A DNA stretch of 59,838 nt from an uncultured Bacteroidales bacterium (GTDB lineage: Bacteria > Bacteroidota > Bacteroidia > Bacteroidales > UBA932). A program made the position numbers and the translations under genes. Under the pieces are notes generated by a model. That model saw nothing but the letters and a program-made list of their open reading frames with translations. It made no database searches and had not been told where the DNA came from. The stretch is taken from the NCBI GenBank assembly GCA_944326305.1, contig CALVDL010000020.1, positions 1 through 59,838 on the forward strand. The letters run 5' to 3'. The first letter of the stretch is position 1. Each line of letters begins with the position of its first letter. Of the stretch, positions 16,505-24,834 are shown piece by piece.

Positions 16505-17635
16505 TTACAGCCTGGTCATGACTCTTTTGACCGTTTCGTCTTTCCATGACTTGAAGTCCCCGGCAGCGATATGTTTTCTCGCTTCCCTGACAAGGTCCAG
16601 GTAGAACGCGAGGTTGTGTTCGCTCGCTATCTGCCCTGCAAAGATTTCCCCCGCTATGAACAGGTGCCTGAGGTAGGCCTTGCTGTATGTGCGGTCCACG
16701 AATGATGTTCCGTCCGGGTCGATAGGGGAGAAGTCGTCGGCCCATTTCCTGTTGCGCATGTTCATGATGCCGTTCCATGTGAAGAGCATCCCGTTGCGGC
16801 CGTTCCGTGTCGGCATTACGCAGTCGAACATGTCCACGCCCCTGGCTATGCCTTCAAGTATGTTTGCCGGGGTCCCCACACCCATGAGGTACCTCGGTCT
16901 GTCGTCCGGGAGCATCGGGCATACCACTTCGAGCATTTCATACATCTTCTCGGTCGGTTCCCCGACGGCGAGTCCGCCTATTGCATATCCCTCCCGGCCG
17001 AATCTGGCCGCATGCTCCACCGCCTCCCGCCTCAGGTCGGGGTATACGCATCCCTGGATTATCGGGAAGAACGCCTGCGAATATCCGTACAGCGGCTCTG
17101 TCGAGTCAAAGCGGCTGATGCAGCGCTCCAGCCAGGACTGGGTGAGCTTCAATGATTTCCTGGCATAATCATAAGTGGCGTCTCCTGGGGTGCACTCATC
17201 CAGGGCCATTACGATGTCGGCCCCGATTATCCTCTGTGTATCTACATTGTTTTCAGGTGTGAAAGTGTGCTTCGAACCGTCTATGTGCGAAGAAAAGGTG
17301 CAACCGTCCTGTGTGAGTTTCCTGATGGGGGAGAGCGAGAACACCTGGAATCCGCCGCTGTCTGTCAGTATGGGCCTGTCCCATGAGATGAATTTGTGAA
17401 GGCCCCCTGCCGCACGGAGTATTTCAAGCCCGGGCCTGAGATACAGATGGTATGTGTTGCCCAGGATGATTTCTGCCCTTATGTCTTCTTCCAGATCCCT
17501 GTGGTAGATTCCTTTTACCGACCCTACCGTGCCTACCGGCATGAATATGGGGGTCTCGATCTGCCCGTGGTCCGTGCTGATGGTTCCGCATCTTGCACTT
17601 GACTGGGGATCTGTCGCGGTCTTGACGAATTTCAT
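16505..17635 (-). CDS. tgt: tRNA-guanine transglycosylase
   Basis: A 376-residue Tgt enzyme, which exchanges guanine 34 for the queuosine precursor in tRNAs with GUN anticodons. The catalytic aspartate region ILTDSGGFQVFSL is near residue 92, GGLAVGEP near residue 225 and FDCVMPTRNGRNG near residue 270. Unusually, the zinc site (CxCxxC just before YSRAYLRHL in E. coli-type enzymes) reads GTSFVD before YSKAYLRHL, so the three cysteines are replaced, while the histidine in SEHNLAFY remains. It forms an operon with lptG and is separated from the nucleoside transporter by divergent promoters. Confidence 0.95.
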   Translation of the reverse strand: MKFVKTATDPQSSARCGTISTDHGQIETPIFMPVGTVGSVKGIYHRDLEEDIRAEIILGNTYHLYLRPGLEILRAAGGLHKFISWDRPILTDSGGFQVFSLSPIRKLTQDGCTFSSHIDGSKHTFTPENNVDTQRIIGADIVMALDECTPGDATYDYARKSLKLTQSWLERCISRFDSTEPLYGYSQAFFPIIQGCVYPDLRREAVEHAARFGREGYAIGGLAVGEPTEKMYEMLEVVCPMLPDDRPRYLMGVGTPANILEGIARGVDMFDCVMPTRNGRNGMLFTWNGIMNMRNRKWADDFSPIDPDGTSFVDRTYSKAYLRHLFIAGEIFAGQIASEHNLAFYLDLVREARKHIAAGDFKSWKDETVKRVMTRL

Positions 17636-17670
17636 TATGAATTCTGCATTTTTACTGTTATTTCAAGTGC

Positions 17671-17678
17671 CAAAGATA
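17671..17678 (-). promoter_or_regulatory. Putative -7 box (TATCTTTG) for tgt-lptG
   Basis: TATCTTTG on the minus strand, 36 nt before the tgt start, matches TAnnTTTG exactly. No clear -33 element. Confidence 0.6.
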
Positions 17679-17700
17679 GTAAAAACCGGATAAATACCCT

Positions 17701-17708
17701 TATATTTG
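17701..17708 (+). promoter_or_regulatory. Putative -7 box (TATATTTG) for the nucleoside transporter
   Basis: TATATTTG lies 31 nt before the transporter start and matches TAnnTTTG. It is back to back with the tgt promoter, 22 nt apart. Confidence 0.6.
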
Positions 17709-17738
17709 CTCTCCAATAACATTTAAAAACTGTAATCA

Positions 17739-19046
17739 ATGAAGAATAAGTCAGTCCGTATCAGGCTGGTGGTCATGAACTTCCTGCAGTTTGCCATCTG
17801 GGGGGCATATCTGACTTCGATGGGTAACTACCTCGGCAAGGCGGGACTTGCGGACCATATCGGGTGGTTTTATTCCATGCAGGGGATTGTCTCTATTTTC
17901 ATGCCGGCCCTCATCGGCATCATAGCTGACAAGTTCATCCCGGCCCAGAAGGTCCTGAGCATATGCCATGGCATTGCCGGAGCTGCGATGCTTGCTGCCG
18001 GGTATTACTGCATGAATGCGGAGCCGGGAATCAGTTTCGGGGTGCTTTTCCCTCTTTATGGCTTGAGCGTGGCTTTTTTCATGCCAACGATCGCCCTTTC
18101 GAACTCGGTTGCATACAATATCCTTGAGAGCAACGGTTACGATACCGTGAAGGATTTCCCTCCAATAAGGGTGTTCGGAACCATCGGTTTCATCTGCAGT
18201 ATGCTTTTCGTGAATTTCATGAAGGACCCGGACGGGGTCCAGTTCCAGTCAACATATTGGCAGTTCATTACTTCCGGAATCCTCGGGCTGGTACTCATGC
18301 TTTATGCCCTGACCCTGCAGAACTGTCCGGTTAAGGCTTCAAAGGACCGCAAGAGTCTCTCGGATGCCCTGGGCCTCAAGGCTTTCACCCTTTTTAAGAA
18401 CAGGCAGATGGCCACATTCTTCATTTTCTCCATGCTGCTCGGTGTGGCCCTTCAGATAACCAACGGCTATGCCAATCCATTCATTACCAGCTTCAAGGCC
18501 ATACCTGAATATGCCGGGACGTTCGGTGCGGAGAACGCTAATGCCCTGATTTCCATATCACAGGTCTCCGAGACCCTCGGGATACTCCTCATACCGGTAT
18601 GTCTGAGAAGGCTGGGAATCAAGAAAGTCATGCTTATCGCAATGATTGCCTGGGTATTCCGTTTCGGCCTTTTCGGTGCCGGCAATCCTGGCCCCGGTGT
18701 GTGGATGTTCATACTGTCAATGATAGTATACGGCGTGGCATTCGATTTCTTCAACATTTCAGGTTCCCTTTACGTGAACGAAAAGACCACTGAGGACATA
18801 CGTTCCAGCGCCCAGGGCCTTTTCATGCTCATGACCAATGGAATAGGTGCCTCAATAGGCATGATAGGGGCCCAGGCGGTCGTAAACCATTTCACCTGTC
18901 CTGCCGAGGTCGGCGGCATATTCTATACGGTAGGCAACTGGAGCGCAGCCTGGTACATCTTTGCCGGCTACTCTCTTCTTGTCGCCGTCCTGTTTGCAAT
19001 ATTCTTCAGGGAAACGGCTGACAGTAAGACCGTTAAGGGTAGATAG
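17739..19046 (+). CDS. Nucleoside:H+ symporter family MFS transporter
   Basis: A 435-residue inner-membrane protein with about 12 hydrophobic segments. The N terminus (LVVMNFLQFAIWGAYLTSMG, then FYSMQGIVSIFMPALIGIIADKF) and FGTIGFICSMLF near residue 145 are typical of the NupG/XapB nucleoside proton symporter family, which takes up nucleosides. Length fits. It is monocistronic, and 91 nt later the recombinase gene begins, so it marks the left edge of the phase-variation locus. Confidence 0.88.
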   Translation: MKNKSVRIRLVVMNFLQFAIWGAYLTSMGNYLGKAGLADHIGWFYSMQGIVSIFMPALIGIIADKFIPAQKVLSICHGIAGAAMLAAGYYCMNAEPGISFGVLFPLYGLSVAFFMPTIALSNSVAYNILESNGYDTVKDFPPIRVFGTIGFICSMLFVNFMKDPDGVQFQSTYWQFITSGILGLVLMLYALTLQNCPVKASKDRKSLSDALGLKAFTLFKNRQMATFFIFSMLLGVALQITNGYANPFITSFKAIPEYAGTFGAENANALISISQVSETLGILLIPVCLRRLGIKKVMLIAMIAWVFRFGLFGAGNPGPGVWMFILSMIVYGVAFDFFNISGSLYVNEKTTEDIRSSAQGLFMLMTNGIGASIGMIGAQAVVNHFTCPAEVGGIFYTVGNWSAAWYIFAGYSLLVAVLFAIFFRETADSKTVKGR

Positions 19047-19137
19047 GATGTTGAATATTAATGTATTGTGAGTAGGTGATACAGCCTGTCCGACACTGAT
19101 GTATGTATTTTGCATGCAAATCCATATTCAATAAAAT

Positions 19138-20370
19138 ATGATTGCAATGCTGAAATATCGTAAAGACGGAGTGTCTGTCATCGTAGTGCTCGACAGACGG
19201 AGAAAGAAAAACAACGGACTGTTTCCGGTAAAGATAGAAATAGTCTACAGGCGCATCCAGAAATATATCCCTACAGACGTCGACATGTCCGAACAGGAAT
19301 GGTCAAAGGCTGTCACAGGCAGCAGGGTTGTCAAAAAACTTCCTGAAATAGAGAGAGTCTTCAACCATGTCAGGGAAACTGTAGACGGCATCGTCTGCAG
19401 CGGGAAGTTCTCGTTCAGTAAATTCCATTTCAGGATTGATTCTGCGTTGGACTGTACTGTCAATGCCTCCATGCGCCGGATGATGCAGAGGCTTCACGAT
19501 GAGGGTAAGGTGAATTCATATTACAGGTGCCGTTCGACACTCCTTAATATAGAAGGGTTCGCCGGGGCTGATATATGCTTTTCCGATATAACGTGGCAAT
19601 GGCTCCGGGACTGCGAACGTCACTGGGTGAAGGATGGGAAATCGCTCACTACGGTAAATATCTACATGAAGACCCTGAAATGTGTCCTTTATGAAGCCAT
19701 GAGGGACGGCTATATCAGTGAAGATAATTTCCCGTTCGGAAAGTCCGGCTATACAGTGCCGAAACCTTCATCCAGAAAACTTGCCCTGACCAAACAGCAG
19801 ATAAAGAAGATAATGGAATACAGCGGCCCGCCTAAGTTGGAGATGTACCGTGACTTATGGCTTTTTTCTTATCTGTGCAATGGTATTAATTTCAGGGACA
19901 TGCTATTTCTGAAGTATGGAAATATAATGAATGGCGAGATATGTTTCATTAGGTCGAAGACAATGTACGCCTACGGCCGTTCCAAGGTGATAAGGGCCGT
20001 TGTCTGCCCTGAAATGCAGAGGATAATGCAGCGTTGGGGCAATGTTCCGGACGGGAGCCCGGAGACATTCATCTTCCCTTTCCTGAGAGGGGACGAAGAC
20101 AGTTTCAAGGCAGCCATAGCTGTACGTCAGGTGATAGGCAAGTGCAATAATGCCTTGAAGCTTATCGCCTCCCAGATTGGCATCCCTCCCTTTACCACAT
20201 ATGCCGCGCGCCATTCTTTCGCCACTGTCATGCAGCGTAGCGGGGTTGCGGTCTCATTCATCAGTGAAAGTCTCGGACATTCCAGCCTTTCTGTTACAGA
20301 GAACTATCTGGCCGGGTTCGACCGTGAGACGCGTTTCAGGAATGCGTCCTTCCTTACCGACCTCAATTGA
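19138..20370 (+). CDS. Tyrosine-type site-specific recombinase
   Basis: A 410-residue tyrosine recombinase of the Bacteroidetes phage-integrase-like type: N-terminal arm-binding part, SAM-like core-binding domain (about residues 105-205), then the catalytic domain with TYAARHSFAT near residue 354, ESLGHSSLS near residue 377 and the nucleophile in ENYLAGF at about residue 390. The first catalytic arginine position (normally G-x-R after the 'ATG' turn) reads CNGINFRD, so asparagine replaces it, as I recall for related recombinases of this phylum. Such proteins invert promoters or shuffle surface genes. It sits just upstream of a pair of inverted repeats that flank a promoter, and there is no prophage or conjugative gene nearby. 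Confidence 0.93.
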   Translation: MIAMLKYRKDGVSVIVVLDRRRKKNNGLFPVKIEIVYRRIQKYIPTDVDMSEQEWSKAVTGSRVVKKLPEIERVFNHVRETVDGIVCSGKFSFSKFHFRIDSALDCTVNASMRRMMQRLHDEGKVNSYYRCRSTLLNIEGFAGADICFSDITWQWLRDCERHWVKDGKSLTTVNIYMKTLKCVLYEAMRDGYISEDNFPFGKSGYTVPKPSSRKLALTKQQIKKIMEYSGPPKLEMYRDLWLFSYLCNGINFRDMLFLKYGNIMNGEICFIRSKTMYAYGRSKVIRAVVCPEMQRIMQRWGNVPDGSPETFIFPFLRGDEDSFKAAIAVRQVIGKCNNALKLIASQIGIPPFTTYAARHSFATVMQRSGVAVSFISESLGHSSLSVTENYLAGFDRETRFRNASFLTDLN

Positions 20371-20473
20371 ACGGTATGTAAATCGTATGCAAACGGTCGT
20401 GGGGCAGTTTGCCGTGGCTTGCTGTATTCTGTTTTTTCAGCGGGAGTTTGAAAGGAGAAAATGTGTAAACGGA

Positions 20474-20683
20474 TTGTTACACATTGTTATAAATATAGTT
20501 TTTAGTTTGTTTTCTGTATAGGCTAAAACGCATATAGCTAAAACACGCACAAATGTAGATTATTTTTTTTTCATATACAAAAATTTGTTCGAAAAAAAGA
20601 TGCTCTCAAGCAGAATCCCTCCCTGGACTGTATGTGTCCGTGACTTCCTGGGACATTTTTCAATTTGTTACAATGTGTAACAA
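20474..20683. repeat. Inverted-repeat-bounded element, putative invertible promoter
   Basis: A 21-bp repeat at 20474-20494 is present in inverted form at 20663-20683 with 19 of 21 bases identical; the outer 14 (TTGTTACACATTGT) are perfect. The 168 bp between them contains a full promoter on the minus strand. The right repeat lies 13 nt before the start codon of the DUF4988 lipoprotein, and a tyrosine recombinase gene ends 103 nt before the left repeat. Size, repeat length, enclosed promoter and neighbouring recombinase are those of Bacteroidales invertible promoters (invertons). Around the left repeat AATGTGTAA and TTACACATT form a 9-8-9 palindrome, and the right repeat contains a 9-3-9 palindrome (20664-20684). 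Inversion itself cannot be seen from one sequence. Confidence 0.8.
20550..20581 (-). promoter_or_regulatory. Promoter inside the invertible element, facing away from the lipoprotein
   Basis: On the minus strand a TTTG -33 box (20581-20578) and a TACATTTG -7 box (20557-20550) are separated by 20 nt, matching the Bacteroidales consensus. It would transcribe leftwards, antisense into the recombinase 3' end. Inverting the segment would put the -7 box at about 20600-20607 on the plus strand, giving a leader of about 85 nt to the lipoprotein ATG. The spacer contains a run of nine T (plus strand 20563-20571). Confidence 0.7.
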
Positions 20684-20696
20684 ACAAATTTTGGTT

Positions 20697-23417
20697 ATGA
20701 AAAAATTTTTCAGAACGGTTATGGCATTCTGCCTGGCGGGCGGGATGCTGGCCTTTACTGGCTGTACCGATTATGAGGATGACATCAACAAACTCGATGA
20801 TCGTCTTACAGCCGTGGAAGGGACTCTCGCCGATCTTCAGAAGAAGATTACGGAGGGTGCAGTCATTACCGGTGTAGAGCAAACTGCAAATGGTGTGACT
20901 GTTACTTTAAGTGATGGCTCAGACTTCGAACTTACAAATGGCACCAACGGAACTCCAGGTTCAGTAGTCACCATAGGGTCTGATGGCTATTGGTATATTG
21001 ATGATGTGAAGACCGATTATCCTGCCACGGGTCCTAAAGGAGATGACGGTGATCCTGGTAGTGAAGGTGCACCAGGCGCTGATGCAAATGTAGTATATTA
21101 TGTGCCTAATGAGGATGGTTATTGGTATAAGGTTACTGAAACTCAGGATGGTGAACCTATAGGAGAACCTGTAAATACACAAATCTCGTGGGTCGCTTCT
21201 GCTGATGGTGTGACTGCTGTATGGGATGAAGAAAATGGTGCTCTCCTCCTTTCTGGCGTAGAGGGTGTAGATGGTCCATTTGCTATTCCTCTCTATTCTG
21301 CTCTTAAATCTCTCGCTTTCGTGCCGGAGGTGCTGCATGACGGTCTTGGCGTGATAGATTTCTATTCTATTTATGACCTGAAGGGTGCGTTCGCAGCCAC
21401 TAATAATCCAGAAGTGACTTATCGTGTAAATCCAGCCAATGCTGATTTGACAGATGTTGAATGGGCTTTCATTAACCGCGATGTGGAAACTAAGGTGGCA
21501 GGGGACGAGACGACGCTTATTGAAATTGTCGGAGAACCGGAGGCCGGTGAGAAAGGCGGTGTGATTGTTACTGTAACTGCAAAGGATAACAAAAAGCTGC
21601 CTTCAGATTTTACTGGGAAGCAGGTGATAGTCGCTCTCCAGGCCATGCTGGAAGGTGAAGAAATTGTTTCTGACTATTCTTTCGTCCAGAGGACAGACCT
21701 GAAGGACTTTAATATTATCAACAAAGATAAATATACTGCGGCCAAACCTGAAGTTATCAAATTCAAAGAGGGGACAGGTTCAGACAATAAGGCTGATTAT
21801 CCGACTCTTGCGGCAAAAGCCGATTTGATGATGAACTATCAGGAAACTTTGGATATAAATAAATATCTTGAGACCTATGCGAATGAAGTAAAAAAATCAC
21901 TTCCGGAAATTGCTGTAGCTCCGGATTATAAAATCTCTCTCGTAAAGGAATATCTCGGTGACGACAACAAGACTAACCAGCAGGAATTTGTTGTGCTTTC
22001 CGAGGATGGTGTACTTTCAATCAATGACAGCTTTATCAGCAACCCGAGGCCTGCTATCGGTCGTACTCCTCTTCTTTATGTACAGTCTGAGGTAAACGGT
22101 AAGGTAGTGGCAGACTGCTATATAAAGGTACAGATTGTAGATGACACCTATTCACCTGACCCTAAAGGAGAAAAGGTATTTAAGACTATCACTGGCACAT
22201 ACAGGTACAATGAAATTGATCCAACTGACGGCGAGTATCTTGTACTTGAATGGAAAGATGCAAATTCAGAAATATTTGCAGATCTTGGTATGTCTTACGA
22301 TGATTTCGTACGCAAGTATGATGTCAACAATCCTGAAATACATTACGATGTGGATAAGGACGGCAACTATGATGAGCCTATCGTTGATGCCAAGCCTGCC
22401 GGTGTGGAACCGGATGCGACCGGAATGTCAGTTTCAACTGCTACCAATGCAGTAGAGCTCAATATATCAAATATGGTAGATGAGAACAGCAGCGCTTGTG
22501 TCAAAGTTGTTATCCCGGCCAAAGACAACAACCAGGATGTAGATGTGGCTATCGTATTCGAGTATTCAGTATCTCATACTCCTGAGTTCCCTGCACTTAA
22601 TCCTGATTATCTGAAGCCAGGCACAACCAACACTGTTCAGGTCAAAGGAAAGCTTAATGCCGATGAATCCGCTTGGGTTATGCAGTCATCCATAAGGGAG
22701 CACTTCGAGAACTATCTCGCAGGATGGGAGACTCCAGATAATCATAGTGGTGACTATTGGGCAGTCCTCCAGCCTCTCGAGGCTGATGGTACCCCTGTCC
22801 CTTACCAGGAGACAAGCCCTACTGCAAAGCCTCAGACAGGCGTCGAGATTACTGATGGGACTCCAGGCTGGGAAGAAGCTGAAATAGCCCTTACTGCTCC
22901 TCTTACTAAAGAATCCTTTACCGCTGTCGTGACTATTGTAGTCCAGCTGTCAAATGGCCATTTCTGTGAAATGCACTACAATGTAGAGTTCCTGTCACCA
23001 TTCGTAATGAATCTTGACGAAATCACGCTCAAGACACTGACAGCCGAGCACAGTACGGCCGATATGAATGACTATATCACGATAGAGGACCGGGATGGCA
23101 AAGCCATTTATGAGAAGGGTGCACTTACAAAATATGCACAGGATACTTACAAACTGAACAATGTCAACTTCTCATACGACCTCGTATTTGGCGGTACTGA
23201 TTATCCTGGATTTGATGATGAGGCATCATTCAGCAAAGACGGAGACAAGACTCTCAATATCATCAACACATCAGATGTTGATTGGTACAATAAGGGGACA
23301 ATCCTCCAGCAGCAGAAATATGCAGGATATAAAGTAGAGATGGAGATAACCAATATATGCAAGATTGCTAAAGTGGGTAATATCACTATCCTTACAAGTG
23401 CGGAATCAATTGAGTAG
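20697..23417 (+). CDS. DUF4988-type surface lipoprotein with collagen-like stretch
   Basis: A 906-residue protein. The signal peptide ends in lipobox AFTGC near residue 23, so it is a lipoprotein. A short coiled coil follows (INKLDDRLTAVEGTLADLQ), then LTNGTNGTPG, GPKGDDGDPGSEGAPG (collagen-like Gly-x-y triplets, about residues 115-130) and YWYKVTE-type strands, the arrangement of the DUF4988/PL29-N domain. The remaining 700 residues look like repeated beta-sandwich modules and carry no catalytic motif I recognise. Base composition is more AT-rich than the neighbours. ATG 20697 begins the signal peptide; a GTG at 20634 lies inside the invertible element and is rejected. Expression probably depends on the orientation of that element. 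Confidence 0.85.
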   Translation: MKKFFRTVMAFCLAGGMLAFTGCTDYEDDINKLDDRLTAVEGTLADLQKKITEGAVITGVEQTANGVTVTLSDGSDFELTNGTNGTPGSVVTIGSDGYWYIDDVKTDYPATGPKGDDGDPGSEGAPGADANVVYYVPNEDGYWYKVTETQDGEPIGEPVNTQISWVASADGVTAVWDEENGALLLSGVEGVDGPFAIPLYSALKSLAFVPEVLHDGLGVIDFYSIYDLKGAFAATNNPEVTYRVNPANADLTDVEWAFINRDVETKVAGDETTLIEIVGEPEAGEKGGVIVTVTAKDNKKLPSDFTGKQVIVALQAMLEGEEIVSDYSFVQRTDLKDFNIINKDKYTAAKPEVIKFKEGTGSDNKADYPTLAAKADLMMNYQETLDINKYLETYANEVKKSLPEIAVAPDYKISLVKEYLGDDNKTNQQEFVVLSEDGVLSINDSFISNPRPAIGRTPLLYVQSEVNGKVVADCYIKVQIVDDTYSPDPKGEKVFKTITGTYRYNEIDPTDGEYLVLEWKDANSEIFADLGMSYDDFVRKYDVNNPEIHYDVDKDGNYDEPIVDAKPAGVEPDATGMSVSTATNAVELNISNMVDENSSACVKVVIPAKDNNQDVDVAIVFEYSVSHTPEFPALNPDYLKPGTTNTVQVKGKLNADESAWVMQSSIREHFENYLAGWETPDNHSGDYWAVLQPLEADGTPVPYQETSPTAKPQTGVEITDGTPGWEEAEIALTAPLTKESFTAVVTIVVQLSNGHFCEMHYNVEFLSPFVMNLDEITLKTLTAEHSTADMNDYITIEDRDGKAIYEKGALTKYAQDTYKLNNVNFSYDLVFGGTDYPGFDDEASFSKDGDKTLNIINTSDVDWYNKGTILQQQKYAGYKVEMEITNICKIAKVGNITILTSAESIE

Positions 23418-23453
23418 GTCCAATGGACTTTCATAATCTGCAATTATGACAAG

Positions 23454-23490
23454 AGGAGGGTGGTCGGAAAACAACGGCCACCCTCTTTGT
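23454..23490 (+). terminator. Rho-independent terminator after the surface lipoprotein
   Basis: GAGGGTGGTCG (23456-23466) pairs with CGGCCACCCTC (23475-23485), with an 8-nt loop and a T-rich tail. It may separate the lipoprotein from the OmpA-like gene 30 nt further on, or allow partial readthrough. Confidence 0.8.
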
Positions 23491-23519
23491 TTTGAAAGTA
23501 AAGACTGATCTTAAGCGCC

Positions 23520-24668
23520 ATGAAAAAGACATTGACAATCGCATTGGCCGCTGTACTGTCTGCAGCCTTTGTATACGGTCAGGACAGTAGGCATGACGGC
23601 AGGGCCGATGATTTCAACGGGCACTGGTTCATCCAGGCCCAGGGAGGTGTCGGCAATACGGTAGGTGAAACGAAATTCGGGAACCTCATATCTCCTGCTG
23701 CGACTTTCTCGTTCGGCTATCAGTTCACTCCGGTGTGGAGTGTACGTGCCGGAATAGGCGGATGGCAGGCCAAGGGTGCTCTTACGGGACCTACCCAGGT
23801 GTACAAGTACAATTTCCTTCAAGGGAATGTTGATGTGATGGTGGACATCTGCAGTATATTTTCCGGGTACAGGACGAGCAGGGCCGTAAGCCCTTACCTC
23901 TTTGCCGGAGTGGGTGTCAACGGTGCATTCAATAACGAGGAGGCCAATTCACTGGCCGCCGCTTTTCCTGCAGACAACCTGATATGGAACGGGAGCAAGG
24001 TCTTCCCGGCCGGCAGGTTCGGAGCCGGTACCGGCATCCGGATTACAGATGCGGTGCAGTTCAATGTCGAAGTCAACGGCAATTTCCTGTCCGACCGTTT
24101 CAATTCAAAGCGCGGAAGTGCAGTGGACTGGCAGCTTGGTGCCCAGGCCGGCTTTATCTTCAAGATCGGCTTGAAGAAAAACCGCAGACAGGCCTCTGCC
24201 CCTGCGTCCGAGCAGTATGTCGCCCCTGCCCCTGCTCCTGAGCGGAAGCCTTCTCCGCAGCCGGAACCAAAACCGGAAAAGAAGGAACAGGTAAAGGAGC
24301 CTGTCGCTGCGGCCCCGGTAGAGGAGCCTCAGGTGAAGGAGTTCAAGGACAATGTATATTTCCGCATAGGCAAGTATGAGATCAGCGGCGCTGAAGCCAA
24401 GAAGATAAATGCCGTAGCGGATATGCTCAAGGACAATCCGTCTGCGAAAGTAAGTCTTACCGGATATGCCGATGCACAGACAGGAACCCCTGAAAGGAAC
24501 TGGTATCTGTCACGGAAACGTGCCGAGGCTGTAGCCGCCGAGCTTGAGAAGGCCGGCATCCCGTCAGAGAAGATTGATGTCTCATACAAAGGTCCGACTG
24601 AAGCCCCATACAGTTCCCCTGAAAAGAACAGGGTTGTCGTCTGTGTTGTCGGGGGCATACCGAAATAA
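23520..24668 (+). CDS. OmpA-family outer membrane protein
   Basis: A 382-residue protein: signal peptide (cleavage after VYGQ-like FVYGQ near residue 21), an eight-stranded-type beta barrel to about residue 220, a Pro/Ala/Lys linker with repeated PAPAPE/PEPKPE (about 225-265), and an OmpA_C peptidoglycan-binding domain (VYFRIGKYEISG, LTGYADAQTG, LSRKRAEAVAAEL). It spans the outer membrane and tethers it to the wall. Such OmpA-like proteins accompany recombinase-surface lipoprotein loci in Bacteroidales. It may be co-expressed with the lipoprotein if transcription passes the intervening hairpin. Confidence 0.93.
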   Translation: MKKTLTIALAAVLSAAFVYGQDSRHDGRADDFNGHWFIQAQGGVGNTVGETKFGNLISPAATFSFGYQFTPVWSVRAGIGGWQAKGALTGPTQVYKYNFLQGNVDVMVDICSIFSGYRTSRAVSPYLFAGVGVNGAFNNEEANSLAAAFPADNLIWNGSKVFPAGRFGAGTGIRITDAVQFNVEVNGNFLSDRFNSKRGSAVDWQLGAQAGFIFKIGLKKNRRQASAPASEQYVAPAPAPERKPSPQPEPKPEKKEQVKEPVAAAPVEEPQVKEFKDNVYFRIGKYEISGAEAKKINAVADMLKDNPSAKVSLTGYADAQTGTPERNWYLSRKRAEAVAAELEKAGIPSEKIDVSYKGPTEAPYSSPEKNRVVVCVVGGIPK

Positions 24669-24673
24669 CATAT

Positions 24674-24692
24674 GCGTCGTGATGACGCTTTT
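24674..24692 (+). terminator. Terminator just after the OmpA-like gene
   Basis: GCGTC (24674-24678) pairs with GACGC (24684-24688) around GTGAT, followed by TTTT. It starts 6 nt after the stop codon. Short but well formed. Confidence 0.6.
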
Positions 24693-24693
24693 C

Positions 24694-24776
24694 AGTCTCA
24701 GGCACTCCCCATGAAAATCTTTGTAACAATACACACACTTCTAATATTATCTTACACTGGATGCCTGAGACTTTTT
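24694..24776 (+). terminator. Inverted repeat with long loop and T run
   Basis: AGTCTCAGGCA (24694-24704) pairs perfectly with TGCCTGAGACT (24762-24772), followed by TTTT. The 57-nt loop is long for an intrinsic terminator, but the T run favours that reading over a recombination site. Confidence 0.5.
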
Positions 24777-24834
24777 AATTTATTGAATAACATTGTTTTT
24801 AGATTCGTTGAACAGACTTAATAATTGTACCTGT

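Noticed and set aside
20634..20696. GTG 20634 as start of the surface lipoprotein
   Set aside because: The extra 21 residues lie inside the inverton and precede a normal signal peptide beginning at ATG 20697.
24694..24772. Second inverted repeat considered as another invertible promoter
   Set aside because: Arms are only 11 bp, the enclosed 57 bp has no promoter, and a T run follows the right arm, so a terminator is more likely.
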